Source: Paludibacteraceae bacterium (lineage in GTDB: Bacteria > Bacteroidota > Bacteroidia > Bacteroidales > Paludibacteraceae). From it: DNA of 64,000 nucleotides. Both the position numbers and the translations under genes were made by a program. Within the stretch, counting starts at the first letter, position 1, and the number at the start of each line of letters is the position of its first letter. The notes below the pieces were generated by a model that saw only the letters and a program-made list of their open reading frames with translations, made no database searches and was not told the DNA's origin. The stretch covers positions 827 through 64,826 of the forward strand of contig CAJOEX010000006.1 of the NCBI GenBank assembly GCA_905233415.1, given 5' to 3'. Positions 51,745 to 61,205 of the stretch are shown piece after piece.

Positions 51745-52640
51745 AACAGCACAGGAAAAATAAAACAGCGCGTAATCAACTGATTGGGGCTTTGGTGCTG
51801 ATAACACTCCTGGCGGCAGTTCATTTGGGCATTGCACTGTGGTCACGAAAGACAGCTGCCGAAGACGTTCCGCAAATTGTAATTCAGAACCCCGGCGAAG
51901 AAGACAAACACAAGCCCGTTTATTTTGATCCGAACAAGTCTGACAGTCTGACACTTTTGTATAACGGACTGAAACCGTGGCAGATACGCAATCTGATGAA
52001 GTACCGCGCCAAAGGCGGACGCTACCGCACAGCGGATGATTTTCGTCGTTTGTATGGCTTAACGGACAGCGCGTTTCTGGCACTTAAACCTTATATCCGA
52101 ATTGACAGCACGGAATGGGTGGCTCGTCGCGACAGCTTAAATGCCTTACGCCGTGAGCGGGACAGCCTGCGGCATATAGCAGACAGTTTGCGACGCGACT
52201 CGCTTTATCAGAAAACATATCGGCATCCGAAATGCGACACCATCATCGAACTGAATGCCGCTGACACGTCTGATTTGCAGTATATCCGCGGAATAGGCGC
52301 ATATACCGCCAGTCAGATTATTTGGTATCGCAAGGCTCTCGGCGGATATGTTTCAGCAGCGCAGATTCGCGAAATAACGGCATTAAAAGGCGTACAATTG
52401 GATTCGGTTATTCCACATCTGACCGCCAATCCGGATTCCGTTCATCCGCTGCGAGTAAACTATTGTTCCGTAGAGCAATTGCAGAGACATCCTTATATCT
52501 CTTTCACACAGGCCAAAGCGATTTACACCTTGCGGCGCAACCGACTGAAACTGAAAGATATAAATGACCTGAAAAAACTTGACTGCCTGACAGACTCTAC
52601 TCTTCACCGTCTGGCTCCGTATCTGTCTTTTGAACCATAA
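51741..52640 (+). CDS. ComEA-like helix-hairpin-helix protein with membrane anchor
   Basis: A single membrane segment near the N-terminus (about 13-35) with a basic cytoplasmic start, then an extracytoplasmic part with three helix-hairpin-helix motifs: SLTLLYNGLKPWQIRNLMKYRAKGGRYRTADDFRRLYGL (about 73-112), DTSDLQYIRGIGAYTASQIIWYRKALGGYVSAAQIREITAL (about 175-215), and a third at the C-terminus (RHPYISFTQAKAIYTLRRNRLKLKDINDLKKLDCL). HhH pairs bind DNA backbone, so this is the likely ComEA-type DNA receptor; it is coupled to xseA. It overlaps the next gene, on the other strand, by 44 bases. Confidence 0.85.
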   Translation: MKQHRKNKTARNQLIGALVLITLLAAVHLGIALWSRKTAAEDVPQIVIQNPGEEDKHKPVYFDPNKSDSLTLLYNGLKPWQIRNLMKYRAKGGRYRTADDFRRLYGLTDSAFLALKPYIRIDSTEWVARRDSLNALRRERDSLRHIADSLRRDSLYQKTYRHPKCDTIIELNAADTSDLQYIRGIGAYTASQIIWYRKALGGYVSAAQIREITALKGVQLDSVIPHLTANPDSVHPLRVNYCSVEQLQRHPYISFTQAKAIYTLRRNRLKLKDINDLKKLDCLTDSTLHRLAPYLSFEP

Positions 52641-53340
52641 AGAAAGACAATGCCAACGGCAGCACCGAATTGACAATCCAGACCAATGTCACCGCAATCG
52701 CAATAGCGGGAATATCCTCGGTGAAATGGGAGAAAATCAGCACTGCCCACCCTCCCTTGAAAGCCACATCGGCAGCAGGAACCGAGGGCATAACGGTTAT
52801 GCAGAAGTAGTATGAGACAATCGCAACAAACGCCTCTGTCGGTGCCAGTTCTATGCCGCAAAAGTACAAAATCAGCCATAATTGCAGCATCCATACAGCA
52901 TACCGTGCCAAGTGCAACAACAGAACCTGAAGCCACTTCCGCCAATCTTTCAGCCAGTCCCGCCATGTGCCGATGAAGGTCCGCCATTGGTCAAATGTAT
53001 AGCCCATCCGGATTAGTCTTCCGGGATACTCGCCTAACCGATAGGGGGTTACAAAAGCGGCAACATGACCGTATATGACCTGCCAGAACGCATCATCCAG
53101 GGAAACCGGCACCAATCCTAACAACATTGTCTGCCACTTGCGGGATTCAATAAGCAACTGACAGGGAAGCAGCACCACAGCCGCCGCCAATGCGACATAT
53201 TGCTGCCAACCGGCAGCAGTAAAAGACTGCCAGAAAGCCGTATAGTTGTCATACTGCCACAGACGGTAAATCAGGTAAACAAGTGCCGCAGCGGTACAAA
53301 TCCAACCCAATAAAGTTACTATTTGGACGTTTTTCTTCAT
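52597..53340 (-). CDS. Lysylphosphatidylglycerol synthase TM-domain (flippase-like) membrane protein
   Basis: 247 residues with about six to seven membrane segments. Marks of the PF03706/UPF0104 family are LPCQLLIESRKWQTMLLG, GHVAAFVTPYRLGEYPGRLIRM and SVPAADVAFKGGWAVLIF. The family is broad (lipid flippase-like, AglD and MprF N-half), and no transferase domain is attached here. Somewhat short; the C-terminal helix may be the tail of a reduced form. The last 44 bases overlap antisense with the ComEA-like gene, so no terminator is visible. A weak promoter (TAATTTTG at 53358-53351) faces away from that of the barrel gene. Confidence 0.82.
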   Translation of the reverse strand: MKKNVQIVTLLGWICTAAALVYLIYRLWQYDNYTAFWQSFTAAGWQQYVALAAAVVLLPCQLLIESRKWQTMLLGLVPVSLDDAFWQVIYGHVAAFVTPYRLGEYPGRLIRMGYTFDQWRTFIGTWRDWLKDWRKWLQVLLLHLARYAVWMLQLWLILYFCGIELAPTEAFVAIVSYYFCITVMPSVPAADVAFKGGWAVLIFSHFTEDIPAIAIAVTLVWIVNSVLPLALSFFMVQKTDTEPDGEE

Positions 53341-53390
53341 AAAAACGTTGCAAAATTACTAAAAATTATTCACATACACAATATTTTTTG

Positions 53391-53398
53391 TACCTTTG
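53391..53398 (+). promoter_or_regulatory. Possible -7 element of the HhH barrel gene
   Basis: TACCTTTG 8 bases before the ATG at 53407. No clear TTTG at the matching -33 position (53367-53370), so this is weaker than the other promoters. A divergent TAATTTTG lies at 53358-53351. Confidence 0.45.
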
Positions 53399-53406
53399 TG
53401 ACGAAA

Positions 53407-55287
53407 ATGAAGAAATTAATAGGCCTCATAGTGCTAATTCTTACGCTTTCACCGGTACTTTATGCCGGGGAATTGGCTGTTCGGGGAAGTGTGGAAGACA
53501 TCATTGAAGATATCTATCGGCAATTGCTCGAAGTAGGAGAAGCGGATTATGACGAATTGCAGGAGGAACTGATGGAGTTTGCAACCGAACAGATAGATTT
53601 GAACAATACCACCGAAGCCGAACTCCAGCGTCTGCGTTTTCTTACGCCGCAGCAGATTGATGCAATACTTCTTTATGCCTACAAACATCCGTTTGAGTCG
53701 TTGAGCGAGTTGGATTTGATTCCGGAACTGCAACCTTATGAAGTGCGAAATCTGAAAGCATTTGTCTCGGTGAAACCGAAAGAAAACGACAATCGGATGT
53801 ACTTTCGGGAAGTGTTTCATTATGCCAAGCACGAAATTACGGCACGAACGGATGTCCGTAATATAGAGAATTTTCAAATGGACCCCGTATATGGACAATT
53901 AAAGTATAAATTCAACTATCAGAATCGTGTGCAATTCGGTGTGGCTTTACGCCGTGAAACAGGTGTGCCGGCTGAGAATATGACTTACGGCGGTTACTTG
54001 CAGTTGACGGATGTTGCTCCGCATTTGCATACTATCGTTGCAGGAAATTACCAAGCCGCATTCGGGCAAGGACTGGTCCTGAACTCAGGATTTCATATGG
54101 GAAAATCCGGCTACGTTCTGTCTGCGGGAAATGCGCCGGAAGGACTCAAGAAATACAGCTCCGCTTCACGAGCCTCGCTGCATGGTACCGGCATTACGTT
54201 GGAATTCGGAGATATAACCCGCCTGAAAACGGAAGTTTCGGCGTTGTATGGCCTTTCACGTAGTAATGACACCGCTTGGAAACACACTCTTGGCGCGAAC
54301 CTCACCTTCAAACATCGCCGCCTTAAAGTCGGACTGACAGCCGTTGAAAACCTTTATACGGACAGTCTGCGCTATTATTACGAAACCGCCGCCTACAACC
54401 AGAATTACTTCCGCGGCGACAAACAAACGGTTTTGGGATTGAATTTCCGTTACAATCACGGTTGGTTTGACTTGTTCGGAGAATTTGCTACGGCACAAAA
54501 TAGAAAATGGGGTAATGGTGCCGAAGTCGGCTGTCGATTCATACCTGTTAGTGATGTCGGGTTAATTGTACTATGCCGATACTACTCCCCCACCTTTGAT
54601 AATACATTGGGTTACGGATTTTCCGAAACAAGCCGTATCAATGATGAACATGGCGTTTATCTTGGTGCTGAAATCAAACGCCTCAAGAACTGGCGGTTTG
54701 AACTATACGGCGATGTATTCTACTTCTCGGGCATCAAATACAGCATCAATTATTATGCACCATCGTACGGCTATGATGCGATGGGTTTGGCAGAGTGGTA
54801 TCCGCAACAACCCTATAGCATGTCCTGGCGCTTTCGGGCAAGAGACAAGGGGAACAAGTCACAGTATTCACTTCGTTACCAGTGCAACTGGCAATCCGGC
54901 AGCTGGAAACTCCGCACACAGGCAGATGGGAACATCGCCAATGACACCACACAAATATTAACTTACGGAATCAGCATTCTTCAAGATGTAGAATACCAGT
55001 TCGCAAAAGTGCCGATTGTACTTCAACTTCGTCTGCAAGGCTTTGAGGTCCACAACTGGGACAACCGGATTTACAATTACGAAAATGATGTACTCTATGC
55101 ATTTTCCATTCCTGCGACATACGGAACCGGCGGACGTTTCTACTTGAATTTCCGTTGGCATATCATACCACAATTGGCGCTGTATCTTCGGGTCAGCGAG
55201 ACGATTTACTCCAAATCCTGGGCTTTGGAACGCGGGATTCCGCAATCAAGGACAGACATACATTTGCTGCTTCGCGCTACCCTATAA
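53407..55287 (+). CDS. Outer-membrane beta-barrel protein with N-terminal helix-hairpin-helix domain
   Basis: ATG at 53407 gives the signal peptide MKKLIGLIVLILTLSPVLYA. Residues about 55-125 form a helix-hairpin-helix DNA-binding domain (QIDLNNTTEAELQRLRFLTPQQIDAILLYAYKHPFESLSELDLIPELQPYEVRNLKAFVSV). The rest is a barrel of 14-18 strands (LKYKFNYQNRVQFGVAL, GFHMGKSGYVLSAGN, LGANLTFKHRRLKVGLTAVENLYT, WFDLFGEFATAQN, GGRFYLNFRWHIIPQLALYLRVSETIY). A DNA-binding domain in the periplasm under an outer-membrane barrel suggests DNA uptake, in line with the ComEA-like gene 700 bases away and comEC. 626 residues. It is followed at once by the rpsP terminator. Confidence 0.88.
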   Translation: MKKLIGLIVLILTLSPVLYAGELAVRGSVEDIIEDIYRQLLEVGEADYDELQEELMEFATEQIDLNNTTEAELQRLRFLTPQQIDAILLYAYKHPFESLSELDLIPELQPYEVRNLKAFVSVKPKENDNRMYFREVFHYAKHEITARTDVRNIENFQMDPVYGQLKYKFNYQNRVQFGVALRRETGVPAENMTYGGYLQLTDVAPHLHTIVAGNYQAAFGQGLVLNSGFHMGKSGYVLSAGNAPEGLKKYSSASRASLHGTGITLEFGDITRLKTEVSALYGLSRSNDTAWKHTLGANLTFKHRRLKVGLTAVENLYTDSLRYYYETAAYNQNYFRGDKQTVLGLNFRYNHGWFDLFGEFATAQNRKWGNGAEVGCRFIPVSDVGLIVLCRYYSPTFDNTLGYGFSETSRINDEHGVYLGAEIKRLKNWRFELYGDVFYFSGIKYSINYYAPSYGYDAMGLAEWYPQQPYSMSWRFRARDKGNKSQYSLRYQCNWQSGSWKLRTQADGNIANDTTQILTYGISILQDVEYQFAKVPIVLQLRLQGFEVHNWDNRIYNYENDVLYAFSIPATYGTGGRFYLNFRWHIIPQLALYLRVSETIYSKSWALERGIPQSRTDIHLLLRATL

Positions 55288-55315
55288 AACAAAAAACGCG
55301 GCATTTGCCGCGCTT
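55287..55315 (-). terminator. Terminator of rpsP (and of the HhH barrel gene)
   Basis: CGCGGC, loop ATTT, GCCGCG; the minus-strand transcript ends GTTTTTTGTTTT. On the plus strand CTTTT follows, so it can serve both convergent genes. Confidence 0.85.
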
Positions 55316-55339
55316 TTCGGATTTGTTTGCTTGTCGGTC

Positions 55340-55888
55340 TTATGCCTCTGCTTCTTCAGCAGCAGGTGCTTCAGCCTCGGCAGCTTCTTTAGCAGCCTCT
55401 TGAGCGGCAGCAGCCAGTGCCTCATCAGCAGCCTGACGTTTCTTGAGAACCTCAGCAGCTTTCGCCTTGTTAGCCTCTACTTCCTGAGCCAGAGCAGCCT
55501 TGCGGGCAGCAGCTTTCTTGTCAGCTTCAGCCTTGCTTACTTTGTCATCCTTAGCCTGATGCTGTGCCTTCCAAGCGTCGAAACGCTTTTGTGCCTCTTC
55601 AGCAGAGAAAGCACCCTTAGCCACGCCACCTTGGAGGTGTTTCATCAGCATAACGCCTTCTACAGAAAGGAGATGACGTGCCGTGTCAGTGGGCTGTGCA
55701 CCAACGCCTACCCAATAGAGCGCACGCTCAAAATTGAGTTGGATAGTAGCAGGATTGGTGTTGGGGTTGTACGAGCCGAGACGCTCAATGATTTTGCCGT
55801 CACGCGGCGAGCGGCTGTCCGCTACTACGATGTGGTAGTACGCATAGTCTTTGTGACCGTGACGAGCCAAACGAATTTTTGTTGCCAT
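55340..55888 (-). CDS. rpsP: 30S ribosomal protein S16, long Bacteroidota form
   Basis: Residues 1-80 are the S16 domain ([42 protein letters not shown] start, [29 protein letters not shown]). Residues 85-182 are a Bacteroidota-specific extension of Ala-, Glu- and Lys-rich helices ([47 protein letters not shown]), ending in an acidic Ala-rich tail. Promoter 90 bases upstream; monocistronic. Confidence 0.97.
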   Translation of the reverse strand: MATKIRLARHGHKDYAYYHIVVADSRSPRDGKIIERLGSYNPNTNPATIQLNFERALYWVGVGAQPTDTARHLLSVEGVMLMKHLQGGVAKGAFSAEEAQKRFDAWKAQHQAKDDKVSKAEADKKAAARKAALAQEVEANKAKAAEVLKKRQAADEALAAAAQEAAKEAAEAEAPAAEEAEA

Positions 55889-55975
55889 TTGTTTTGTTGT
55901 TTAATGGGCTGTGAATTACACGAATTCCTGCCCGGGGTTAATAATAATGACGTGCTTTTTTCACGAAAAAGCCTG

Positions 55976-56007
55976 CAAAAGTACTACAAATATTTCGTCC
56001 CTGCAAA
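55976..56007 (-). promoter_or_regulatory. Bacteroidota-type promoter of rpsP
   Basis: TTTG (56007-56004), 20 bases, TACTTTTG (55983-55976) on the minus strand, with a leader of about 80 bases in which a control element could lie. Confidence 0.75.
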
Positions 56008-56031
56008 TTTTTATGTATTTTTTTGCGGAAT

Positions 56032-56511
56032 TTACTTCATTTCCCGTGTTTTGTGCGGGATTGCGGAGCGTGTAGCGTTGTAGCAATCATAGCACAACGT
56101 GAAACGGTCCCGACGGCAAAGAATAATCATTCCGATGTTAAGTTGCCTTCCGCAGCATTCGCATGTATAGGGTTCTTTTGCCTTGTATTGCTGCTTGTCG
56201 GCACACTTGGTCAGACGCTCCATGATAGAGGCTTTGTTTGCTTCACGATTGGCAATAGTCTCTTTCGTGTCGGGAGATTCGATGGGCTTGTTAGCCGCAG
56301 CCTCGGCAGCAACAGCGTTCTGGACATTTTTGGGAGTTGTCACTTTTTGCGTGGAGTCCACCACAAAAGCCTTCGGCATTCGGGCAATAAGATCTTTGTT
56401 TGATGCCCAATCCGAGAAGTGCGCCTTTTCGTAATGTTTCAAAATCGCCTCACTCGAAAGTAACAGTTTCGCTCCGCATTTACGGCAGTAATAAGTAGCA
56501 GTTTCACTCAT
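56032..56511 (-). CDS. Small zinc-ribbon protein of unknown function
   Basis: 159 residues with two Cys-rich ends. Residues 8-11 and 26-31 look like a C2H2-like finger (YYCRKCGAKL ... HYEKAH), and residues 117-143 hold CECCG and CYDC, a zinc ribbon. The middle (residues 45-105) is low complexity with QNAVAAEAAANKPIESPDTKE. I do not recognise a family. It follows cysS after 36 bases on the same strand without a promoter, so the two are probably one transcript. Confidence 0.75.
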   Translation of the reverse strand: MSETATYYCRKCGAKLLLSSEAILKHYEKAHFSDWASNKDLIARMPKAFVVDSTQKVTTPKNVQNAVAAEAAANKPIESPDTKETIANREANKASIMERLTKCADKQQYKAKEPYTCECCGRQLNIGMIILCRRDRFTLCYDCYNATRSAIPHKTREMK

Positions 56512-56547
56512 AGCAGTAATGTTTTAGGGTGGGTGCAAGCATTTATT

Positions 56548-58032
56548 TTAAAGTGACCATTCGTAGCCATCTTTAGTGTCTTTTATTTTAAAGCCTAGTT
56601 CAGTCAGGGCGTTACGTATTCTGTCCGAGGTAGCCCAGTCTTTGTTGCGTTTGGCATCCAAACGGATATCCAGAAGCAAGTCAATCGCCCCTTTGACAGC
56701 ATTGTTATTCGCAGAGAGCTGATTTTCTCCGCATTCACCGGCATTTTCGCTTCCGAGACGCAGTCCGAGAATGTCAATGGCATAATCCTTCCAAACAGCA
56801 CGCAATTCTGCCAAATCTTCCGGTGAAATCGAGGCTTTTCCGTCATAAACGGTATTGATGGCACGTGCTGAGTCAAAGAGATGTTGCAAGACAATCGGAC
56901 TGTTCAAATCGTCATCCATCGCTTCTGCACATTTGGCACGTAAATCTCCTATTTCAATAGTAGTTTCAGCGCCGGGCTGCAACTTCATCAAACGCGTATA
57001 GGCTTCCTGGAGGCGGGCATAACCTTTTTCGGCAGCTTCCAATGCTTCGGAAGAGAAATCCACCGTCGAACGGTAATGTGCCATCAATACGAAGAAGCGA
57101 ATCGTCATCGGAGAGAAAGGCTTTGACAACAATTCATGTTCGCCTTTGAAGAACTGCTCCAAGGTAATGAAGTTATGATATGATTTACCCATCTTCTTGC
57201 CGGCAATGGTAATCATATTATTGTGCATCCAATAATGCACCGTATCATGCCCAAGCGCCGCACATGATTGGGCAATTTCGGCTTCGTGGTGCGGGAACAT
57301 CAAATCCATACCTCCGCCATGAATGTCAAACTCTTCGCCGAGATATTTTGTTCCCATTGCGGAACACTCCATGTGCCAGCCCGGAAAACCTTCCGACCAC
57401 GGGCTGGGCCAATGCATGATATGTTCGGGTGCGGCTTTCTTCCACAAAGCAAAATCATAGGAATGCTTTTTCTCGGCTTGCCCGTCCAATTCACGGGTTT
57501 CGGTAACAATATCTTCAAGATTTCTGCCGGAAAGTTTGCCGTACGGAAAGTCTTTCGCAAATTTCTCGACATCCATATATACACTTCCGTCAGAAACATA
57601 CGCATACCCGTGGTCAAGAATCTTCTGCACAAACGCAATCTGCTCGATAATATGACCGGAAGCGTGCGGCTCAATACTTGGCGGAAGGACATTCAGCGCC
57701 TCCATGTCATGGTGGTAGCGGTTGGTATAATACTGCACCACTTCCATCGGTTCAAGCTGCTCCAGACGCGCCTTCTTTGCAATTTTATCCTCTCCTTCGT
57801 CTGCATCATGTTCCAAGTGTCCGACATCCGTTATATTGCGGACATAACGCACCTTGTAACCAAGATGCATAAGATAGCGGTACAGCAAATCAAAGGTAAT
57901 GGCAGGCCGTGCATGTCCCAAATGGGCATCACCATACACCGTTGGTCCACAGACATACATACCGACATGTCCTTCATGAATCGGGTGAAAAAACTCTTTC
58001 TGGCGAGTGAGCGTGTTATAAATCTGCAACAT
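56548..58032 (-). CDS. cysS: Cysteinyl-tRNA synthetase
   Basis: ATG at 58032 ([15 protein letters not shown]) fits the family better than the longer frame. HIGH-type motif in [10 protein letters not shown], zinc ligands Cys ([10 protein letters not shown]) and the [24 protein letters not shown] segment, KMSKS-type loop [10 protein letters not shown]. 494 residues. Located between nagB, from which a large hairpin separates it, and the zinc-ribbon gene. Confidence 0.97.
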   Translation of the reverse strand: MLQIYNTLTRQKEFFHPIHEGHVGMYVCGPTVYGDAHLGHARPAITFDLLYRYLMHLGYKVRYVRNITDVGHLEHDADEGEDKIAKKARLEQLEPMEVVQYYTNRYHHDMEALNVLPPSIEPHASGHIIEQIAFVQKILDHGYAYVSDGSVYMDVEKFAKDFPYGKLSGRNLEDIVTETRELDGQAEKKHSYDFALWKKAAPEHIMHWPSPWSEGFPGWHMECSAMGTKYLGEEFDIHGGGMDLMFPHHEAEIAQSCAALGHDTVHYWMHNNMITIAGKKMGKSYHNFITLEQFFKGEHELLSKPFSPMTIRFFVLMAHYRSTVDFSSEALEAAEKGYARLQEAYTRLMKLQPGAETTIEIGDLRAKCAEAMDDDLNSPIVLQHLFDSARAINTVYDGKASISPEDLAELRAVWKDYAIDILGLRLGSENAGECGENQLSANNNAVKGAIDLLLDIRLDAKRNKDWATSDRIRNALTELGFKIKDTKDGYEWSL

Positions 58033-58088
58033 AAATGATGTACGAAGTAAAATGTATGCCATACGAAGTGTTAAAAGTTCTTAACAAA

Positions 58089-58150
58089 ACCCGCCCAACA
58101 GTAACCCAAGAGTAGCGCGAGAGTAGCGCGAGATATGCTGTTGGGCAGGT
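58089..58150 (-). terminator. Large terminator-like hairpin between nagB and cysS, with 11-bp repeats in its loop
   Basis: ACCCGCCCAACAG (58089-58101) pairs, with one mismatch, with CTGTTGGGCAGGT (58138-58150). On the minus strand the stem is followed by TTTTGTT. The 36-base loop is made of 11-bp units. Confidence 0.7.
58101..58133. repeat. 11-bp tandem repeat, three units (GTAGCGCGAGA)
   Basis: GTAACCCAAGA, GTAGCGCGAGA, GTAGCGCGAGA, in the loop of the nagB-cysS hairpin. The stem arms are derived from the ends of the outer units. Confidence 0.8.
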
Positions 58151-58162
58151 TATTAAAAAACA

Positions 58163-58972
58163 TTAAAGTAATGTCTTGGGATCAAGATTGTTTTTCTCGA
58201 TGTCCTTGAAGTAATTGAACGTACCGACTTTCAGTTCGTCACAAGCGGCTTCGTCGCAAACAATGATACCATGCTGGTGCATCTGCAAAGCGGAAACAGT
58301 CCACATGTGCGAAATCGGTTTTTCAATAGCATGGAGCAACGCACGTGCTTTATTATGGCCATTCACCACAATAAGCACTTCCTGAGCATCCATAACAGTT
58401 CCTACACCAACAGTCAAAGCGGTTTTCGGCACCAGATTGATATCGTTGTTGAAGAAACGGGAGTTGGCAATAATCGTGTCAGTTGTCAACTCTTTCTTGC
58501 GGGTACGGCTGGTCAGAGATGAACCGGGCTCGTTGAATGCGATATGTCCGTCAGGACCGATACCGCCGAGGAAGAGGTGAATACCGCCATAATTCTTGAT
58601 TTTTGCCTCATAGCGGGCACATTCCGCCTCAAGGTCTGCTGCATTTCCGTTGAGAATATTGACATTCTCCTTGCGGATGTCTATATGTGAGAAGAAGTTA
58701 TTCCACATGAAGCTGTGGTAGCTTTCCGGATGGTCTTCAGGGATGCCAACATACTCATCCATGTTAAAAGTTACGACGTTGCGGAAGCTGACTTTGCCTG
58801 CTTCGTACAATTTAATGAGTTCGCGGTACATACCGAGCGGACTACTACCGGTCGGGCAACCAAGAACAAACGGGCGACTCTCTTTGGGGCCAAACTCGTT
58901 GATACGTTTTGCTACGTAATTTGCAGCCCACTTTGAGAGCAAATCGTAGTCTTTTTGAATAATTACACGCAT
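58163..58972 (-). CDS. nagB: Glucosamine-6-phosphate deaminase
   Basis: Converts glucosamine 6-phosphate to fructose 6-phosphate and ammonia. [39 protein letters not shown] (catalytic Asp), [23 protein letters not shown] (catalytic Asp and His), [17 protein letters not shown]. 269 aa, the standard length of the E. coli-type hexamer. No promoter of the usual type was found upstream (58973-59059). Confidence 0.97.
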   Translation of the reverse strand: MRVIIQKDYDLLSKWAANYVAKRINEFGPKESRPFVLGCPTGSSPLGMYRELIKLYEAGKVSFRNVVTFNMDEYVGIPEDHPESYHSFMWNNFFSHIDIRKENVNILNGNAADLEAECARYEAKIKNYGGIHLFLGGIGPDGHIAFNEPGSSLTSRTRKKELTTDTIIANSRFFNNDINLVPKTALTVGVGTVMDAQEVLIVVNGHNKARALLHAIEKPISHMWTVSALQMHQHGIIVCDEAACDELKVGTFNYFKDIEKNNLDPKTLL

Positions 58973-59059
58973 TGTTTTAAGTGTTAAATTTATTATTGTT
59001 AATACTAATCTTTTGCCTGCCGGTAACTACTGCCTAACGGACAGGCTAAAAGTTTTTGA

Positions 59060-61093
59060 TTACTCAACTTGTTCCAATACTACTGCCGAACGGGCGGGCA
59101 GATAGAGTTTGAGCCATCCCTTGTGGTCGCCTTTGTACAACGGGTCAGGCTGTGTGAAATGTTCAATGGAGTCATCGGAAAGTCCAAAGCCCGCAAACTC
59201 TCTTGCATCGGTATTGAGGATAACCTTGTATTTGCCTTCCGGAGCAAGGAAACCGTAATCCGAGAACGACTTCTGCCCGTTCCAGTTGAATACAAAAATC
59301 AGTTTTCCACGACGGTATGCCACCACTTGGTCGCCTTCATTGTCCCAAAGGTTATATACCCACGGAAGATGTGTACCGCACTCGTCTTTCTCCATTTTGA
59401 TTTTGTCACGGAGCAATTTCACCATCGCTTTGTCGAAACGATTAAGGTCGGCAAAGAAATAGTTCGGGTTGTCCACAAGTGACCATTGGCGACGGGCATA
59501 TTTATAACTCCATCCGTTCCCCTCGCGCGGGAAATCTATCCATTCGGGATGTCCGAACTCATTTCCCATAAAGGTCAAATATCCGCCATTAACGGTCGAT
59601 GCCGTAATGAGACGAATCATTTTGTGAAGGGCAATTCCGCGATCTACCATATAGGTTGAGTGACCATGCTCGAAGTGCCAGTACATATCGGCATCAATGA
59701 GGCGGAAGATGATGGTTTTGTCCCCCACCAAAGCCTGGTCATGGGATTCGGCATAGGAAATGGTTTTCTCATCCTGACGACGGTTAGTCATTTCATAGAG
59801 GATATGGCCGGCTTTCCAGTCCTCGTCCTTTACTTCCTTGATATATTTAATCCAGAAATCAGGAATTCCCATTGCAAGGCGGTAGTCAAAGCCAACACCA
59901 CCATCTTTCTGCGGACAAGCCAATCCGGGCATTCCGGACATATCTTCGGCTATCGAGATGGCATTTTTCTTCACCTCATGGATGAGTTTATTTGCCAAAG
60001 TGAGATACATAATGGCATCGCCATCCTCATTACCATTAAAGTATGAGCCGTAACCATTGAAATCCTCACCCAAACCGTGACTGAGATACATCATACTGGT
60101 TACGCCGTCAAAACGGAAGCCGTCAAAGCCATATTCATCCAACCAGAACTTGCAGTTCGAGAGCAGGAAGTGCAAAACTTCGGGTTTGCCGTAATTGAAG
60201 CAAAGGCTGTCCCAAGCCGGATGTTCGCGACGTCCGCCATCATGGAAATATTGATATGGCGTGCCGTCGAAGTTACCCAGTCCTTCAAGTTCGTTCTTTA
60301 CAGCATGAGAATGCACAATATCCATAATGACCGCCATTCCGCGACCATGTGCATCATCAATAAGGGCTTTCAGTTCTTCGGGAGTACCGAAACGGGAGGA
60401 AGCGGCAAAGAAATTGGACACATGGTAACCAAACGAACCGTAATACGGGTGCTCCTGAATAGCCATTATTTGCACGCAATTGTAGCCCAAATCGGCAATT
60501 CGAGGCAGGACATTTGTGCGGAACTCCTCGTAGGTAGAGACTTTTTCCGCCTCACCCGCCATGCCGATATGGCATTCGTAAATGAAGAGTGCGCCGTCTT
60601 TCTGCTTGCCGCTCTTGATAGCCTTGTGTTTCCATTTATATTCTGCGGGAGCCCAGACTTGTGCCGAGAAAATCTTGGTATTATCGTCTTGAACCACGCG
60701 TCGGCAATAAGACGGAATACGTTCGCCATAGCCACCATTCCACTCTACAAGCAGTTTGTAAAGTTGACCATGCTGCAATGCTTTCTCCGGCAGTTTAGCT
60801 TCCCAAATGCCGTTGCCAACAGGTTGGAGACGATAATCCTCCGACTTCTGCCAACCATTCATATCACCTTTTATATATATAGCGGTTGCATTCGGTGCCC
60901 ATTCACGCAACACCCAACCTTCATCCGTCTTATGCAGCCCGAAATACAAATATCCGGTTGCCCAATCCGCCAATGGCGTGCCTCCTGTTATTTCCTTTTC
61001 CTTGCGGATTGCATACTCATAGCGGCCGCGGATGGCGCTTTCAAACGGTTGCAGATACGGATCTGACTCCACTAATTTAAGTTTCTTTGCCAT
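59060..61093 (-). CDS. glgB: 1,4-alpha-glucan branching enzyme (GH13)
   Basis: N-terminal CBM48 (about 45-130, REWAPNATAIYIKGDMNGW), GH13 barrel with GYNCVQIMAIQEHPYYGSFGYHVSNFFA, DIVHSHAV, nucleophile Asp329 in GFRFDGVTS, acid/base Glu383 in IAEDMSGMPG, and FMGNEFGHPEWIDFPREGN; C-terminal beta domain to 677. Eukaryote-like sequence as usual in Bacteroidota GlgB. It creates the alpha-1,6 branches on glycogen made by the GT3 synthase at 27485. Promoter at 61124-61155. Confidence 0.96.
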   Translation of the reverse strand: MAKKLKLVESDPYLQPFESAIRGRYEYAIRKEKEITGGTPLADWATGYLYFGLHKTDEGWVLREWAPNATAIYIKGDMNGWQKSEDYRLQPVGNGIWEAKLPEKALQHGQLYKLLVEWNGGYGERIPSYCRRVVQDDNTKIFSAQVWAPAEYKWKHKAIKSGKQKDGALFIYECHIGMAGEAEKVSTYEEFRTNVLPRIADLGYNCVQIMAIQEHPYYGSFGYHVSNFFAASSRFGTPEELKALIDDAHGRGMAVIMDIVHSHAVKNELEGLGNFDGTPYQYFHDGGRREHPAWDSLCFNYGKPEVLHFLLSNCKFWLDEYGFDGFRFDGVTSMMYLSHGLGEDFNGYGSYFNGNEDGDAIMYLTLANKLIHEVKKNAISIAEDMSGMPGLACPQKDGGVGFDYRLAMGIPDFWIKYIKEVKDEDWKAGHILYEMTNRRQDEKTISYAESHDQALVGDKTIIFRLIDADMYWHFEHGHSTYMVDRGIALHKMIRLITASTVNGGYLTFMGNEFGHPEWIDFPREGNGWSYKYARRQWSLVDNPNYFFADLNRFDKAMVKLLRDKIKMEKDECGTHLPWVYNLWDNEGDQVVAYRRGKLIFVFNWNGQKSFSDYGFLAPEGKYKVILNTDAREFAGFGLSDDSIEHFTQPDPLYKGDHKGWLKLYLPARSAVVLEQVE

Positions 61094-61123
61094 AATATTG
61101 TGTTTTTGGTATTATCCAGCCTG

Positions 61124-61155
61124 CAAAATTACTACTTTTTTCTGATATACGCAAA
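61124..61155 (-). promoter_or_regulatory. Bacteroidota-type promoter of glgB
   Basis: TTTG (61155-61152), 20 bases, TAATTTTG (61131-61124) on the minus strand; 31 bases to the ATG. Confidence 0.8.
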
Positions 61156-61205
61156 TAATTACGATTTTTACGCAAAAATATCCAATTATCAGGTTAAATT
61201 ATGCG

